In this document: positions 21,717-30,647 of the stretch, piece by piece
How the letters are laid out: each line of letters starts with the position of its first letter
Numbering within the stretch: the first letter of the stretch is position 1
Notes under the pieces: generated by a model
The model's input: the letters and a program-made list of their open reading frames with translations, nothing else
Database searches by the model: none
What the model was told of the DNA's origin: nothing
Position numbers and translations under genes: made by a program
From: Faecalibacterium sp. I4-3-84
GTDB lineage: Bacteria; Bacillota; Clostridia; Oscillospirales; Ruminococcaceae
DNA: 64,000 nucleotides
Assembly (NCBI RefSeq): GCF_023347255.1
Contig: NZ_CP094466.1
Span: 496,001 to 560,000, forward strand
Direction: 5' to 3'

Positions 21717-21835
21717 CTACATATAGCCCTCAGGATTTCACGCTTCTTGCAGTTTTTCAACAAATAAAACATTTGAAGGACAACTCAAGCCGTCAAAACC
21801 CTTTAGTTATCGTGGTATTTCTTGGTTGACCCTAT
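21717..21835. repeat. Direct repeat, copy 2 (119 bp)
   Basis: Second copy of the 21405 repeat, 312 bp away in the same orientation. It ends five bases before a TTGTCAAG motif that also marks other element boundaries in this window. Confidence 0.75.
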
Positions 21836-21875
21836 GCGGTTGTCAAGTAAGGAACAAAAAAATTTACAAAAAAAT

Positions 21876-21929
21876 AAGCCCTACAAGGGTTTCAGTCGGT
21901 TCCGAACCGATCTGAGCCTTGTAGGGCTT
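21876..21929. repeat. Palindromic hairpin repeat, copy 1 of 3
   Basis: AAGCCCTACAAGG and its complement bracket a second inner palindrome (tcggttccgaaccga). The same 54-bp unit recurs at 26785 and 47604, each time just downstream of cargo genes and 36-56 bp from a TGTCAAG motif. It probably terminates the brnTA transcript. Confidence 0.85.
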
Positions 21930-21963
21930 ACTTGCGCTCTATACGTTCTTTTCTTGATTGTGA

Positions 21964-22161
21964 TTATGCTCCATGGGCATCCATTCTGTTACGCGGCGGA
22001 TTAACTCTTCTAAATTTAACCGCCCGCTCAGGTGTGGTTTCAGGGCAATCCGCATCAAACGTGATTGGCATTTTCTTTGCCGCTTCCAGTTCTGCGAGTT
22101 CTTCTTTTGTAAATGCAAGTTCCTGTTTCAGTTCCATAGACATTTCACTCGTTTTTACCAT
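21964..22161 (-). CDS. brnA: BrnA-type antitoxin
   Basis: A 65-residue BrnA-like antitoxin with the family core MPITFDADCPETTPERAVKFRRVNP. It normally binds BrnT and the promoter DNA through a C-terminal ribbon-helix-helix, but here the protein ends soon after the core (PPRNRMDAHGA), so the DNA-binding part may be shortened. The start at 22161 overlaps brnT by 17 bp, as expected for a coupled toxin-antitoxin pair. Confidence 0.72.
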   Translation of the reverse strand: MVKTSEMSMELKQELAFTKEELAELEAAKKMPITFDADCPETTPERAVKFRRVNPPRNRMDAHGA

Positions 22162-22555
22162 AATAAAGCCCCCTTTCAAATTCGGTAGCCATTCGTGCCG
22201 AAATCAATCTTGTCACATCTGTTTTTGTACCGCTTTCTTCAATTCTTACTCGTTCAGTATATACAACAAATAGTATTTCATTCACCTTTCCGATGAACTG
22301 GTCTATATTGCCAATCAATGCACTCTCTGCTTTTTGAGAAATCCGTCCAGCAGAAGTATCGCCTATGGTGTTATATCGATCTTCGTCATAACTATGATCC
22401 TCATCATAAAACTCGATTCGGTCATAGTCAAAGAAGATACGCGCCGCACTCTTAAATGAAATTCCGTGTTTTTTAATATTTATCTGATTTTTATTATCAT
22501 CGTATTCAAAGGCCATTCCTCCCAGTGAGAAACTAACCATCCTGTTATCTTCCAT
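22145..22555 (-). CDS. brnT: BrnT-type ribonuclease toxin
   Basis: A 136-residue RelE-fold toxin: FEYDDNKNQINIKKHGISFKSA at the start and LFVVYTERVRI...TRLISARMATEFER at the end are BrnT hallmarks. It should cleave RNA and be neutralised by BrnA downstream. It is longer than usual (about 90 aa) because of an insert between DEDRYNTIGD and LFVVYTE. It sits in the cargo position of recombinase cassette A, directly after a promoter segment that in copies B and C drives a nuclease/transposase gene. Confidence 0.82.
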   Translation of the reverse strand: MEDNRMVSFSLGGMAFEYDDNKNQINIKKHGISFKSAARIFFDYDRIEFYDEDHSYDEDRYNTIGDTSAGRISQKAESALIGNIDQFIGKVNEILFVVYTERVRIEESGTKTDVTRLISARMATEFERGLYYGKNE

Positions 22556-22594
22556 CGGCCTCGTCGCCTCTCTCCGAGCTTCATAATCTCCCTA

Positions 22595-22675
22595 TTATGC
22601 TTTCATCTTACCATAAAACGCCTTGCATATCAAGCTGGCAGATGTAAACTTTTCAACATAGATTTGTCCATATTG
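22595..22675 (-). promoter_or_regulatory. Conserved portable promoter segment, copy A
   Basis: An 80-bp segment repeated at 27894 and 48727. On the minus strand it holds TTGATA (22628-22633), 17 bp, TAAGAT (22605-22610), placed to transcribe brnTA. Confidence 0.65.
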
Positions 22676-22700
22676 CTCTTTCTTGGCATCATGTCGTCCT

Positions 22701-23015
22701 TTAAATCGATGACTTTTTTCTGCTGGCAATCCCTTTGCCTCTCATTGTCTTCACTTCTTCTTCAAGGTAATAGTCACCATGATAGAATTTAGAAACATCC
22801 ATATCAAGAGCTTCAATTACTCGACACGCCAAGCCAAAAGAAGAAGTCAAAATGTTTCTTTCCCCAGATTCCAGCCTTTGATATTGACGTAATGTTATTT
22901 TTGCGCGATCAGCAACCTCTTGTTGCGTCAGCCTTAATATTTGTCGTTTTTCCGATAAGACAGCCGCTGCCGTTGGAATTATCGTTTGAAAGCCATCTAA
23001 AATTCCGGCACTCAT
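22701..23015 (-). CDS. XRE-family DNA-binding regulator
   Basis: A 104-residue protein with a helix-turn-helix in the middle (RLTQQEVADRAKITLRQYQRL) and a short acidic/basic tail. The start at 23015 (MSAGILDG) follows AAGGGAG; an upstream ATG lies inside the operator. Its promoter is enclosed in a 16-bp perfect inverted repeat, so autoregulation is likely. It is present only in cassette A, between the short paralogue gene and the portable promoter, and could be an antitoxin-type or element regulator. Confidence 0.78.
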   Translation of the reverse strand: MSAGILDGFQTIIPTAAAVLSEKRQILRLTQQEVADRAKITLRQYQRLESGERNILTSSFGLACRVIEALDMDVSKFYHGDYYLEEEVKTMRGKGIASRKKSSI

Positions 23016-23030
23016 AGTATTAGCTCCCTT

Positions 23031-23079
23031 CATCACGTCCATTTGGACGTATTATACGACCAAATGGACGTGATGTCAA
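23031..23079 (-). promoter_or_regulatory. XRE promoter with enclosing operator palindrome
   Basis: Minus-strand TTGACA (23074-23079), 17 bp, TATAAT (23051-23056) is a consensus promoter. CATCACGTCCATTTGG (23031-23046) and its exact complement (23060-23075) flank the -10. The -35 also contains the TGA stop of the upstream gene. Confidence 0.85.
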
Positions 23080-23465
23080 GTTGTACACTTTTGAGGCGAG
23101 AGGGCACCTTGTTCATCTTTTTCAAGCGAAATGATAACTGCATTTTTCTCGGCATCATACCGTCCTTTAAACTGATGGTCTTTTCCTGCCGCCAGACCAT
23201 TTGCTTCCAGCAACACCTGAATGAACTGTATTCCGTTAATCATCATCCGACACTGCCCATCGGTCAGCAGCCTGTCCGGGACCTTAAAGGACATGGGATG
23301 CTCCGCAGCACACGGCGTGATTGCAATAGACTTCCGATCTTTCCTCTGCAAAACGCAGATATAGGCCGGACTTCCAAGAATACGGATAACATCTTTCCCA
23401 ACATTCATTCTCCGGCTTTCCGCCGGAATTGTCACTCGCAGGTTCATAACTCGCCCAGAATTCAA
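23076..23465 (-). CDS. Short paralogue of the recombinase C-terminal domain (cassette A)
   Basis: A 129-residue protein nearly identical to those at 28049 and 48883 (TIPAESRRMNVGKDVIRILG, PMSFKVPDRLLTDGQCRMM, GRYDAEKNAVIISLEKDE). The spacing of G-S-P-x-Y-hydrophobic, F-I-x-x-L, and GRY-hydrophobic-LE matches the 274-residue protein and the recombinase tail, so I infer a shared domain. Its last 13 residues differ from B and C because the XRE promoter region is joined here. Function unknown. Confidence 0.65.
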   Translation of the reverse strand: MNSGRVMNLRVTIPAESRRMNVGKDVIRILGSPAYICVLQRKDRKSIAITPCAAEHPMSFKVPDRLLTDGQCRMMINGIQFIQVLLEANGLAAGKDHQFKGRYDAEKNAVIISLEKDEQGALSPQKCTT

Positions 23466-24070
23466 GTCGGCATTCCTCTCTTAGCAATCTCATTGCCCGA
23501 TTGTTGTACGTTTTCAAGCTGTCCCGGTAAATCTGGCAAAGGTATATTTTCAGATTCTTCACGTTGCGGAATCGGTATTGAAGTAGTGCCTGCTTCCCGT
23601 TCGGGCTCATCCAATACAGTAGAACTCTGATACCCAATGAAGTCTTCAAACATGTTCATCTGATGGTCTGCAATATAGTCATTATAAGATTTTCCGATAC
23701 GGTTCTTATAGGCATCCGGGAAGAATTTCATCTGCTTTTTCTTCATTTCACCAGTAAGCGGATCTGTATATTCCTGTGGCTTCGGGGTGAACATGATTGC
23801 TTCTTCCAAATCAAACAACATACAAAGACCCTGATCTGAATTAGCCACCCGTCCAAGCACTTTATAACGGCATTCCCGATTCCAGTTCATGAGCCTGAAG
23901 ATATTTTCCACAAATTCCAATGATGTAATATCCTTATTCACCCAGTTTTCGTCCTTCTGTCTTGCCCATTCAACAGATGCACTGTCCTCTTCCGGGCACA
24001 TAATCAACGCAAGCCTCTTCTTATTGGGGTGCAAAATCGGAAGGACATACTTGATTCCTTCAAAAAGCCG
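23462..24070 (-). pseudogene. 5'-truncated long paralogue gene (cassette A)
   Basis: The C-terminal about 200 residues of the 274-aa protein seen complete at 49245. A deletion of roughly 790 bp, judged against copy C, joins it at about 24070 to the recombinase coding region out of frame. A 190-residue product could start at 24034 but has no supported ribosome site. Codon ATGA couples it to the next gene. Confidence 0.7.
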
Positions 24071-24831
24071 AATTCAGATTGAAGTGCCGTTCCCAGTGTT
24101 GCCCCAGCCCTCATCTCTGCTATATCGTTCAGTTTCATCACCTCTTCCGGCAGATAGGTGCTCAGGCAAAGGCTGCGGATGCTTTCAACACTGATGCCGC
24201 TCCAATTCGGATGGATGCCAACAAAGCCTTTCAATGTTCCCTGCTGGATCACCACAATATCCTGCACACCGCACTTCTTCCTGCTGGATGCCACCAGATG
24301 TGCAGCCCGTGCAATTTCCGGCGAAACGATTGCTTCATGGTGTTCCGGAACATAGGCAGAGCAGCGATTCCCATTATTCTTTGTAACCTTGCCCAGCTTG
24401 TAGTCCACCACGATGCTCTTCCGGGCTTCCAGATCACCCCAGCGGCGTTCATTTTTCATGATGTTTGCCACCATCATGCCATTCCACTCCTGCTTGCCAC
24501 GCAGGGTGCTACGCTTCTTCTGCGTCAGCACTGCCGCAATTTGATCGCAGTTATAACCATAGATAAACGCCAGAAAGATAAAGCGCACCGTCTTTGCTTC
24601 TTCCGGCTCAATTACCAACTGTCCATCTTTGGTATGCCGATACCCCATCAGGTCGGCCACCGGGTACTGGCCTGTCATAATGCGCTGGTCATACGAAAGG
24701 ATCATGCGGCGGCTCTTATTGCCCGATTCCCAGTCCGCCAGAAGCGCCTGAATGTCAAGGCTGTATTGGCTACTTGGATTCAGCGTGTAGATATTCTCTG
24801 TTTCAAAGTACACACCGATGGGATGTGCAGG
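24071..24831 (-). pseudogene. Recombinase fragment (cassette A)
   Basis: Matches the middle of the 616-residue serine recombinase at 50084 (YFETENIYTLNPSSQYSLDI through IAEMRAGATLGTALQSE). The catalytic N-terminal domain and the C-terminal domain are both lost. Upstream it is cut where a hairpin repeat shared with 54031 begins. Confidence 0.78.
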
Positions 24832-24888
24832 ATAAGCCGCAGACGCACCCTCGAATCATCTTGGGTGCTGTCTGTGGTTTATGCGAGC
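24831..24888. repeat. Palindromic repeat shared with 54031-54089
   Basis: A hairpin (gcagacgcaccc / gggtgctgtctgtgg) of about 57 bp found twice in the window. Here it abuts the truncated recombinase; at 54031 it follows the XRE gene of intact element C, suggesting it marks or terminates that end of the element. Confidence 0.75.
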
Positions 24889-24917
24889 AGTTATTATGTT
24901 AGCTTATTCTCTTACTA

Positions 24918-25178
24918 TCAAGCAGGCATATTGTTACTACGTTCACTCCGCTTCATTCCCATAAAAGGAGGAACAGAAGCACGGCTCAGTCCTTTCTCAT
25001 GGGCTTTCATCAGCTGGTACTCGTGCGTAGCCACTGCATCAATAAATTCACGCTGCTTCGGTGTTGCATGGTAATAATCTGTTTTAAAGCGTTTGCATAC
25101 GCCAAATAAAACATTCAAATATTCCATTGTATCATTGCTCATAGGAGCAACCTGCAGTTCAAGTTCTTGATCTTTCAT
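24918..25178 (-). CDS. Small hypothetical protein
   Basis: 86 residues, acidic start and basic end (PFMGMKRSERSNNMPA), no recognised domain, no signal or membrane segment. GGAGGG precedes the ATG at good spacing. It lies 17 bp after the acetyltransferase-like gene, so the two probably share a message. Confidence 0.55.
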   Translation of the reverse strand: MKDQELELQVAPMSNDTMEYLNVLFGVCKRFKTDYYHATPKQREFIDAVATHEYQLMKAHEKGLSRASVPPFMGMKRSERSNNMPA

Positions 25179-25195
25179 ACTGAACCCTCCAATCT

Positions 25196-25708
25196 TTAAG
25201 ATAAGTAGGTACTGAAAATTTCTTGTGCGCCTTCATCAGCTAGCATAAGCAGCTTTGGGCCTCCCGAATGTGGCTGAAAAATCGGAACTGCATGAAAATC
25301 TTTGATGTAGTGATCATACAGTTCATCTGTTTTTGCTTCAAAGGTAACAATGCCGCCATGCCCACTATCAATTGACAATTGAATACCATAAGCAATCATC
25401 ATTCGGCCAATGCCTGCGTATTTCCGCACTGTGCTAATTGTCGGATTACTCTCAGGATGTGCTTCAATATTAGCGATAAAAACCGATATCCCATGATCAT
25501 CTTCTCGATATGCACCCAATGCTACAATTTCGCCAGCATCTGTTTTCGCCGCATACTTCTCTAGCTTTGGGTCGCGGATAAATTCACTCGTCCAATCAGA
25601 TTGCCACTTTTCCTTTGTAGAGGTCAGGTCTTCGTTAGTTGCCGATTCAATATCGATTTCAATTTGTTTTCCGGTCGTATTTTCTACTACATAGTACTGG
25701 AGAACCAT
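25196..25708 (-). CDS. GNAT-like acetyltransferase
   Basis: About 170 residues with a GNAT-type acetyl-CoA loop region (RKYAGIGRMMIAYGIQLS) followed by GIVTFEAKTDELYDHYIKDF, typical of the fold's second half. The substrate is unknown. ATG at 25708 is preferred over GTG at 25717 because GGGAG is then at workable spacing. It pairs with the 86-residue gene downstream; a toxin-antitoxin role is possible but not shown. It lies in a gap between two recombinase remnants, so it is probably cargo. Confidence 0.58.
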   Translation of the reverse strand: MVLQYYVVENTTGKQIEIDIESATNEDLTSTKEKWQSDWTSEFIRDPKLEKYAAKTDAGEIVALGAYREDDHGISVFIANIEAHPESNPTISTVRKYAGIGRMMIAYGIQLSIDSGHGGIVTFEAKTDELYDHYIKDFHAVPIFQPHSGGPKLLMLADEGAQEIFSTYLS

Positions 25709-25772
25709 TTCCTCCACACTCCCTTCTATAGTTATTGTAGCATGAACCTTTCAAAAACGCAAATATCATTTC

Positions 25773-26585
25773 TCACCCTGTTTCGTAACTTTTTAGCACA
25801 TCTTCAAATGTAAAATGAATTTTCACGCGCTTATCGTTGAAAACCTCAATGCGGTCAATAAAGGTTTCCACCACATTCTGTGACAGGTGCATCACATCGC
25901 CTGCTTCTCCCACAGTATTCATCACGGCTTGCAAATTATCCGTATCCTTCTTCACAGGCTGGAAAGCTTGATTTTTCTCGGTACGCAGCCTTTGAATCTA
26001 CTCCATCTTTTCACCTTCCTGCACTCTGTAGGCATCTCTCTGCCGGATGAATTCTTCCTTACTCATATTCCCGTCGGCGTATTGCTCATACAGTGCAACG
26101 CGCTGTTTTACGATCTCTGCCTTTTCTGCGCTAAGCTTTTCTTCCTGCCGTTCCAGTGCAGAGAAGCGGATCAAGGCTTTGCGTTCCCGTTCGAGCAGGA
26201 CTTCCAGTATATGCTCCGCCTGTTTTATCTGCGCTGTCAGTGCATTTCGGACGATATGTTCCAGAATCTCCTCAGAGATCGGGATTCGCTTGCAGGGACT
26301 GTCCACCGCTGCGGCTGAGAATCTGCAGTTAAACGAGGGTCCAAGTTTCTTGAGAACACGGTATTTCATCAGTTTCTGGCAATAACCGCAATAGACCTTG
26401 CCTTTCAGCGGATACTGGTGTTTTGTGTATTTCCCGGCCTGATGATTCCCATGCTGCAGCATAATAACCTTTTGTGCCTGTTCAAATTCCTCCGGGGTCA
26501 CAATGGCGGCATGGCTGTCCTCAATACGTACCTGCTGTTCCAAAGGAGCGCGCAGAACCCGATGCTTACAGGGAACCGGCATATA
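25773..26585 (-). pseudogene. C-terminal remnant of a large serine recombinase with an in-frame stop
   Basis: Encodes the recombinase/zinc-ribbon part (IVTPEEFEQAQKVI, YPLKGKVYCGYCQKLMKY) and the coiled-coil tail of a large serine recombinase. The frame is interrupted by a single TAG at 25998-26000; the same frame then continues to FEDVLKSYETG. The catalytic N-terminus is missing at a junction with a glycosyltransferase fragment near 26590. Related to but distinct from the genes at 55.7-62.5 kb. Confidence 0.78.
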
Positions 26586-26596
26586 GAAATTTATTT

Positions 26597-26728
26597 ATAA
26601 TCCTGCAAGCCTTTGCTCAGAACAATGACCTCGTCCGCATATTTCACAGCATTTTTTTCGCCTTGGTGAATAAACTTAGAACCAAGTCCCGATTGCCATT
26701 TCTCGCGCTGCCAGTCGATGCCGGCCGA
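26597..26728 (-). pseudogene. Glycosyltransferase fragment (duplicate)
   Basis: The same segment of a family-4-type glycosyltransferase as at 47416-47547 (GIDWQREKWQSGLGSKFIHQ, EKNAVKYADEVIVLSKGLQDY), broken at both ends. Confidence 0.72.
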
Positions 26729-26784
26729 TGTCAAGTCTTGGACAACATTTTTCACAAATAAAATTGAAAAAACGGAAAAAAAAT

Positions 26785-26838
26785 AAGCCCTACAAGGCTT
26801 TCAGTCGGTATCGAACCGATCTGAGCCTTGTAGGGCTT
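26785..26838. repeat. Palindromic hairpin repeat, copy 2 of 3
   Basis: AAGCCCTACAAGG and its complement with the inner palindrome, 24 bp after the nuclease gene's stop. Likely its terminator. A TGTCAAG motif lies 56 bp further on. Confidence 0.85.
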
Positions 26839-26862
26839 AACAGTTTACTTTATATGTTTTTC

Positions 26863-27846
26863 TTAGACCGCCTGCAGCGGGGTGTTTTCCATCACTTTCT
26901 TAAATTCCTCTACTGTCATTCCAGCATCTTCCGCTGCTTCTTCAATTGTCACACGGCCTTTTCTCACCTGTTTAACCAGCATCCGCATCTCACCAATGTT
27001 GATACCTTCGGCCTTTACGCCCTGACTAAGGTTGCACATAACAAGCACCTCCCTTTCCAGTTCTTCGTTCATTGCAACGCCAAATTCTTCTTCAAGAATT
27101 TTCTTTTTCTCAGTAGCTGCTCTGGAAGAAGAGAGCAACACATCCATAAATTTCACAATACCTGTATAGTTCTCCGTACCCGGTTCTCCAAGACAAATCG
27201 TTACAACACTCATCAAATCGTAGTTTTCCGATTTTTCAACAGCGTTTCCAATCAACTGCTCTGGTCGGATAGAATAACGAATCAGAGTGTTTTGGAACTC
27301 CTTGGTTGGGTGTGTACAAACCCAGATAGAGTACACTTTTCGGATTTTCCCATACTCCGAGTTCGTGAATATCGGACCATGCTGTGCGGAGATCATCCTG
27401 CTGCAATAATAGATTGCCCGCTTTGTCAAAGGGTATCCCGGATTAAAAGCAGTCTGCGCCTCCACATTAATAATAAGACGTATCACATCTTTCTGTGCAG
27501 TAGAACCTTCTGACGCTGGTGCGATTGCATCGAACCGAACATCATAATTGATGGTTCCCTCCGTCAGCGTAGAATCCTCATTATTGCTTCCGGTAATTAC
27601 GCCAGCCGTTTTCTTGGGTCTGTTTGTATCATCAACATGAACGCCAACCGTGCCCACTTCCGGCGTTCCTTCGATATACTTCTCTGCAATTTCGTCTACG
27701 GAACAGGCACTGTACTCATTCACACAGTTCTTCATAATCTGTGCCAGAATCTGTTTGTTGGCAAGCAGCTTCTTGGCAGCCTTATCATAGCTCGAATCAT
27801 ATTCCGTCTGCGTTATCGCATGAGCAAGCTGATTTTCCATCGGCAT
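26863..27846 (-). CDS. PD-(D/E)XK nuclease-family putative transposase (copy B)
   Basis: 327 residues of the Rpn/PD-(D/E)XK putative transposase group. Seen: an N-terminal helical region (DSSYDKAAKKLLANKQILAQ), nuclease core YDVRFDAIAP followed by IRLIINVEAQ (D...ExQ variant of the active site), and the C-terminal GRVTIEEAAEDAGMTVEEFKK. Family members promote recombination-coupled DNA cleavage. Nearly identical to 47685 (two substitutions plus a missing REEG block). AAGGAAG precedes the start. It occupies the slot that holds brnTA in cassette A. Confidence 0.82.
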   Translation of the reverse strand: MPMENQLAHAITQTEYDSSYDKAAKKLLANKQILAQIMKNCVNEYSACSVDEIAEKYIEGTPEVGTVGVHVDDTNRPKKTAGVITGSNNEDSTLTEGTINYDVRFDAIAPASEGSTAQKDVIRLIINVEAQTAFNPGYPLTKRAIYYCSRMISAQHGPIFTNSEYGKIRKVYSIWVCTHPTKEFQNTLIRYSIRPEQLIGNAVEKSENYDLMSVVTICLGEPGTENYTGIVKFMDVLLSSSRAATEKKKILEEEFGVAMNEELEREVLVMCNLSQGVKAEGINIGEMRMLVKQVRKGRVTIEEAAEDAGMTVEEFKKVMENTPLQAV

Positions 27847-27893
27847 TCACTTCCTTACAGCAGATTCAAGAGGAGAGTATACTTCCCCCATTG

Positions 27894-27974
27894 TGCTTTC
27901 ATCTTACCATAAAACACTTTGCATATCAAGCTGGCAGATGTAAACTTTTCAGCATAGATTTGTCCATATTGCCC
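27894..27974 (-). promoter_or_regulatory. Conserved portable promoter segment, copy B
   Basis: Minus-strand TTGATA (27924-27929), 17 bp, TAAGAT (27901-27906), about 55 nt before the nuclease gene start. The surrounding 80 bp is shared with the A and C copies. Confidence 0.65.
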
Positions 27975-28048
27975 GCTCTGGTTTAAATTCAAGTCAGCAT
28001 AATATTTCAATAGAGCAACACCTATATTCAAGATTCTTCCCGCCTTGA

Positions 28049-28414
28049 CTACCATTCCCGTTCATCTTTTTCAAGTGAAATGATAACTGCGTTTTTCTCA
28101 GCTTCATATCTCCCCTTAAACTGATGATCCTTTCCTACAGCTAGTTCATTTGCCTCCAGCAACGCCTGAATGAACTGTATTCCGTTAATCATCATTCGGC
28201 ACTGTCCATCGGTCAACAGCCTGTCTGGAACCTTAAAGGACATGGGATGTTCAGCGGTGCACGGAGTAATCGCAATAGACTTCCGATCTTTCCTCTGCAA
28301 AACACAAATATAGGTCGGACTCCCAAGAACACGAATAACATCCTTTCCCACATTCATTCTTCGGCTTTCTGCCGGAATCGTCACCAGCAGATTCATAATT
28401 CGTCCAGAACTCAT
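28049..28414 (-). CDS. Short paralogue of the recombinase C-terminal domain (cassette B)
   Basis: 121 residues; differs from the copy at 48883 at about four positions. Starts inside the stop of the preceding gene (ATGA overlap). Intact, so it may still be expressed although its recombinase partner is broken. No known enzymatic motif. Confidence 0.65.
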   Translation of the reverse strand: MSSGRIMNLLVTIPAESRRMNVGKDVIRVLGSPTYICVLQRKDRKSIAITPCTAEHPMSFKVPDRLLTDGQCRMMINGIQFIQALLEANELAVGKDHQFKGRYEAEKNAVIISLEKDEREW

Positions 28415-29229
28415 GTCAGCATTCCTTTCTCAACAACCTCACTGCCCGGTCGTTGTACATTTTCAGGCTGTTCCTGCAAATCTGGTAAAGGTATATTTTC
28501 AGGTTCTTCACATTGCAGTATCGGTACTGAAATAGTATCTGTTTTCTGTTCAGGCTCATCCAATACAGCAGAGCCCTGATACCCGATAAAATCCTCGAAT
28601 AAGTTCATCTGATGACCAGCGATGTAATCATTATAAGATTTCCCAATCCGATCCTTATAGACATCCGGGAAGAACTTTATCTGTTTTTTCTTCATTTCGC
28701 CAGTAAGCGGGTCCGTATATTCCTGTGGCTTCGGTGTGAACATGATTGCTTCTTCCAAATCGAACAACATACAAAGGCCCTGATCTGAATTAGCCACCCG
28801 TCCAAGCACTTTATAACGACATTCTCGATTCCAGTTCATGAGTTTGAAGATATTTTCCACAAATTCCAAAGAGGTAATATCCTTATTTACCCAGTTTTCA
28901 TCCTTCTGCCGTGCCCATTCAACAGATGCGCTGTCCTCTTCCGGGCACATAATCAGCGCAAGCCGCTTCTTGTTTGGGTGCAGAATCGGAAGAACATACT
29001 TGATTCCTTCAAAAAGCCGAATGCAGGCCATATTAAATTTCATAACGCCATACTTTATGCTCACTGCTGGCTTATTCAGCATGGAAAATTGTGTACGCGG
29101 CGGCAGCTCATAACCATCAAATTTTTCGTACTCCAGTTCTCTTTTATGTTCTTTTCGTATCTGCGTCAACTCACGAATCAAGGAGATTTCCCGAACGCTC
29201 AGTTCCTGCTCCCTACCTTTTTCTTCCAT
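28411..29229 (-). CDS. Long paralogue of the recombinase C-terminal domain (cassette B)
   Basis: 272 residues: a charged coiled N-terminus (SVREISLIRELTQIRKEHKREL), a globular core (FSMLNKPAVSIKYGVMKFNM, LMNWNRECRYKVLGRV, LCMLFDLEEAIMF) that parallels the recombinase tail, and a variable acidic/Pro-rich end that differs strongly from copy C. The upstream recombinase stop TAG lies within its ribosome site (TAGGAGG), so translation is coupled. Function unknown; a recombinase partner is my inference. Confidence 0.65.
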   Translation of the reverse strand: MEEKGREQELSVREISLIRELTQIRKEHKRELEYEKFDGYELPPRTQFSMLNKPAVSIKYGVMKFNMACIRLFEGIKYVLPILHPNKKRLALIMCPEEDSASVEWARQKDENWVNKDITSLEFVENIFKLMNWNRECRYKVLGRVANSDQGLCMLFDLEEAIMFTPKPQEYTDPLTGEMKKKQIKFFPDVYKDRIGKSYNDYIAGHQMNLFEDFIGYQGSAVLDEPEQKTDTISVPILQCEEPENIPLPDLQEQPENVQRPGSEVVEKGMLT

Positions 29230-29242
29230 TTCACAAATCCTC

Positions 29243-30647
29243 CTACATCGACATTAAAAGGTCATCCAGTTCACGTTGAACTTCATTTCTGCTTGGAATT
29301 GCACCAATCATGGGGTTTTCTACGACTTGGCCGGATTCCATCACATCACTAACTGTAATGCTCTGAACCCACTTGCTCCGATACAGCCGACATTTCAGAT
29401 TCATCGAACGATCCTCAATCTGTTCATACTTATTTTTTCTAATCAAAATCCGGGACTCATCCAATTCAAAAATTAGGAACTTTGCATTTTCCTCTCCACG
29501 GCAGATACCACGACACTGGTAACGACAACTCCACTTCCAGTTCATTGCTTCAAATATCACCCCTGAAAATGCCTTGGATGAAAAGCTGCTGCAAATCTTA
29601 TCCTTATTTTCCCAATGTATCGCTGTTGAAGCATCACGATTACTTTTTCGCAGGATTACGACTTGCAGAATCGGATGATAGAGCAGTTCCACATGCTCGC
29701 AGTCGTCCAAGCGGGTATGACACGCTTTGCTGAAACGGATTCCATTTTTTGAGATTGTTATGACCGGGCTGCTTTGATTGATAAAGCAAGTGCCTGAAAT
29801 CGTCAGATATTCCGATCGAAGGGGCTTTTCCAGCTTTGTTCCAGCCCTCATCTCTGCTATATCATTCAGTTTCGCCACCTCTTCCGGAAGATAGGCCCTC
29901 AGACAAAGACTGTGAATACTATCAACACTGATGCCACTCCAGTTCGGATGGATGCCCACGAATCCTTTCAATGCTCCCTGCTGGATTACTACAATATCCT
30001 GCACCCCGCACTTCTTTTTGCTGGATGCCACAAGATGTGCAGCCCGTGCAATTCCCGGTGAAACAATCGCTTCGTGATGTTCTGGAACGTAGGCAGAGCA
30101 GCGATTTCCGTTATTCTTTGTGACCTTGCCCAACTTGTAGTCCACCACAATGCTCTTCCGAGCTTCCAGATCACCCCAGCGACGTTCGTTTTTCATGATG
30201 TTAGCCACCATCATGCCATTCCACTCCTGCCTGCCGCGCAGGGTGCTACGCTTCTTCTGTGTCAGGATCATTGCAATCTGTTCGTAATCATAGCCCTGAA
30301 TAAATGCCAGAAAGATAAAACGTACCGTCTTTGCTTCTTCCGGCTCAACCACAAGCTGTCCATCCTTCGTATGCCGATACCCCATCAGGTCAGCCACCGG
30401 GTACTGACCTGTCATAATACGCTGGTCATACGAAAGGATCATGCGGCGACTCTTATTGCCCGATTCCCAGTCTGCCAAAAGAGCCTGAATGTCAAGACTG
30501 TATTGACTGCTTGGATTCAGCGTATAGATATTCTCTGTTTCAAAGTACACACCGATGGGATGTGCAGGATGCATGGTTTTCAAAGCTGCAATCTGTGTCA
30601 TGCAATCCGAAAAGTTCCGGGCAAAACGCGAAATGCTGGCACAGATA
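29243..30647 (-). pseudogene. Serine recombinase lacking its catalytic domain (cassette B)
   Basis: Contains the recombinase and C-terminal domains matching 50084-51485 (CASISRFARNFSDCMTQ... to ...QRELDDLLMSM), but residues before about 150, including the catalytic serine motif, are missing. A 452-residue product could begin at 30601 without a good ribosome site. The break at 30647 joins the 3'-truncated ICE gene. Confidence 0.8.

Larger units (their letters stand above)
26597..30647 (-). mobile_element. Recombinase cassette copy B (segmental duplicate of C)
   Basis: Collinear with 47416-51485: glycosyltransferase fragment, hairpin, PD-(D/E)XK gene, portable promoter, short and long paralogue genes, and recombinase. 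The first part is nearly identical to C, the recombinase part more divergent. The recombinase end is cut at 30647, where it meets a broken ICE gene. Confidence 0.82.

Noticed and set aside
23074..23080. TGTCAAG here as another element boundary
   Set aside because: In this place it is the -35 box of a consensus promoter and no hairpin follows at the usual distance.
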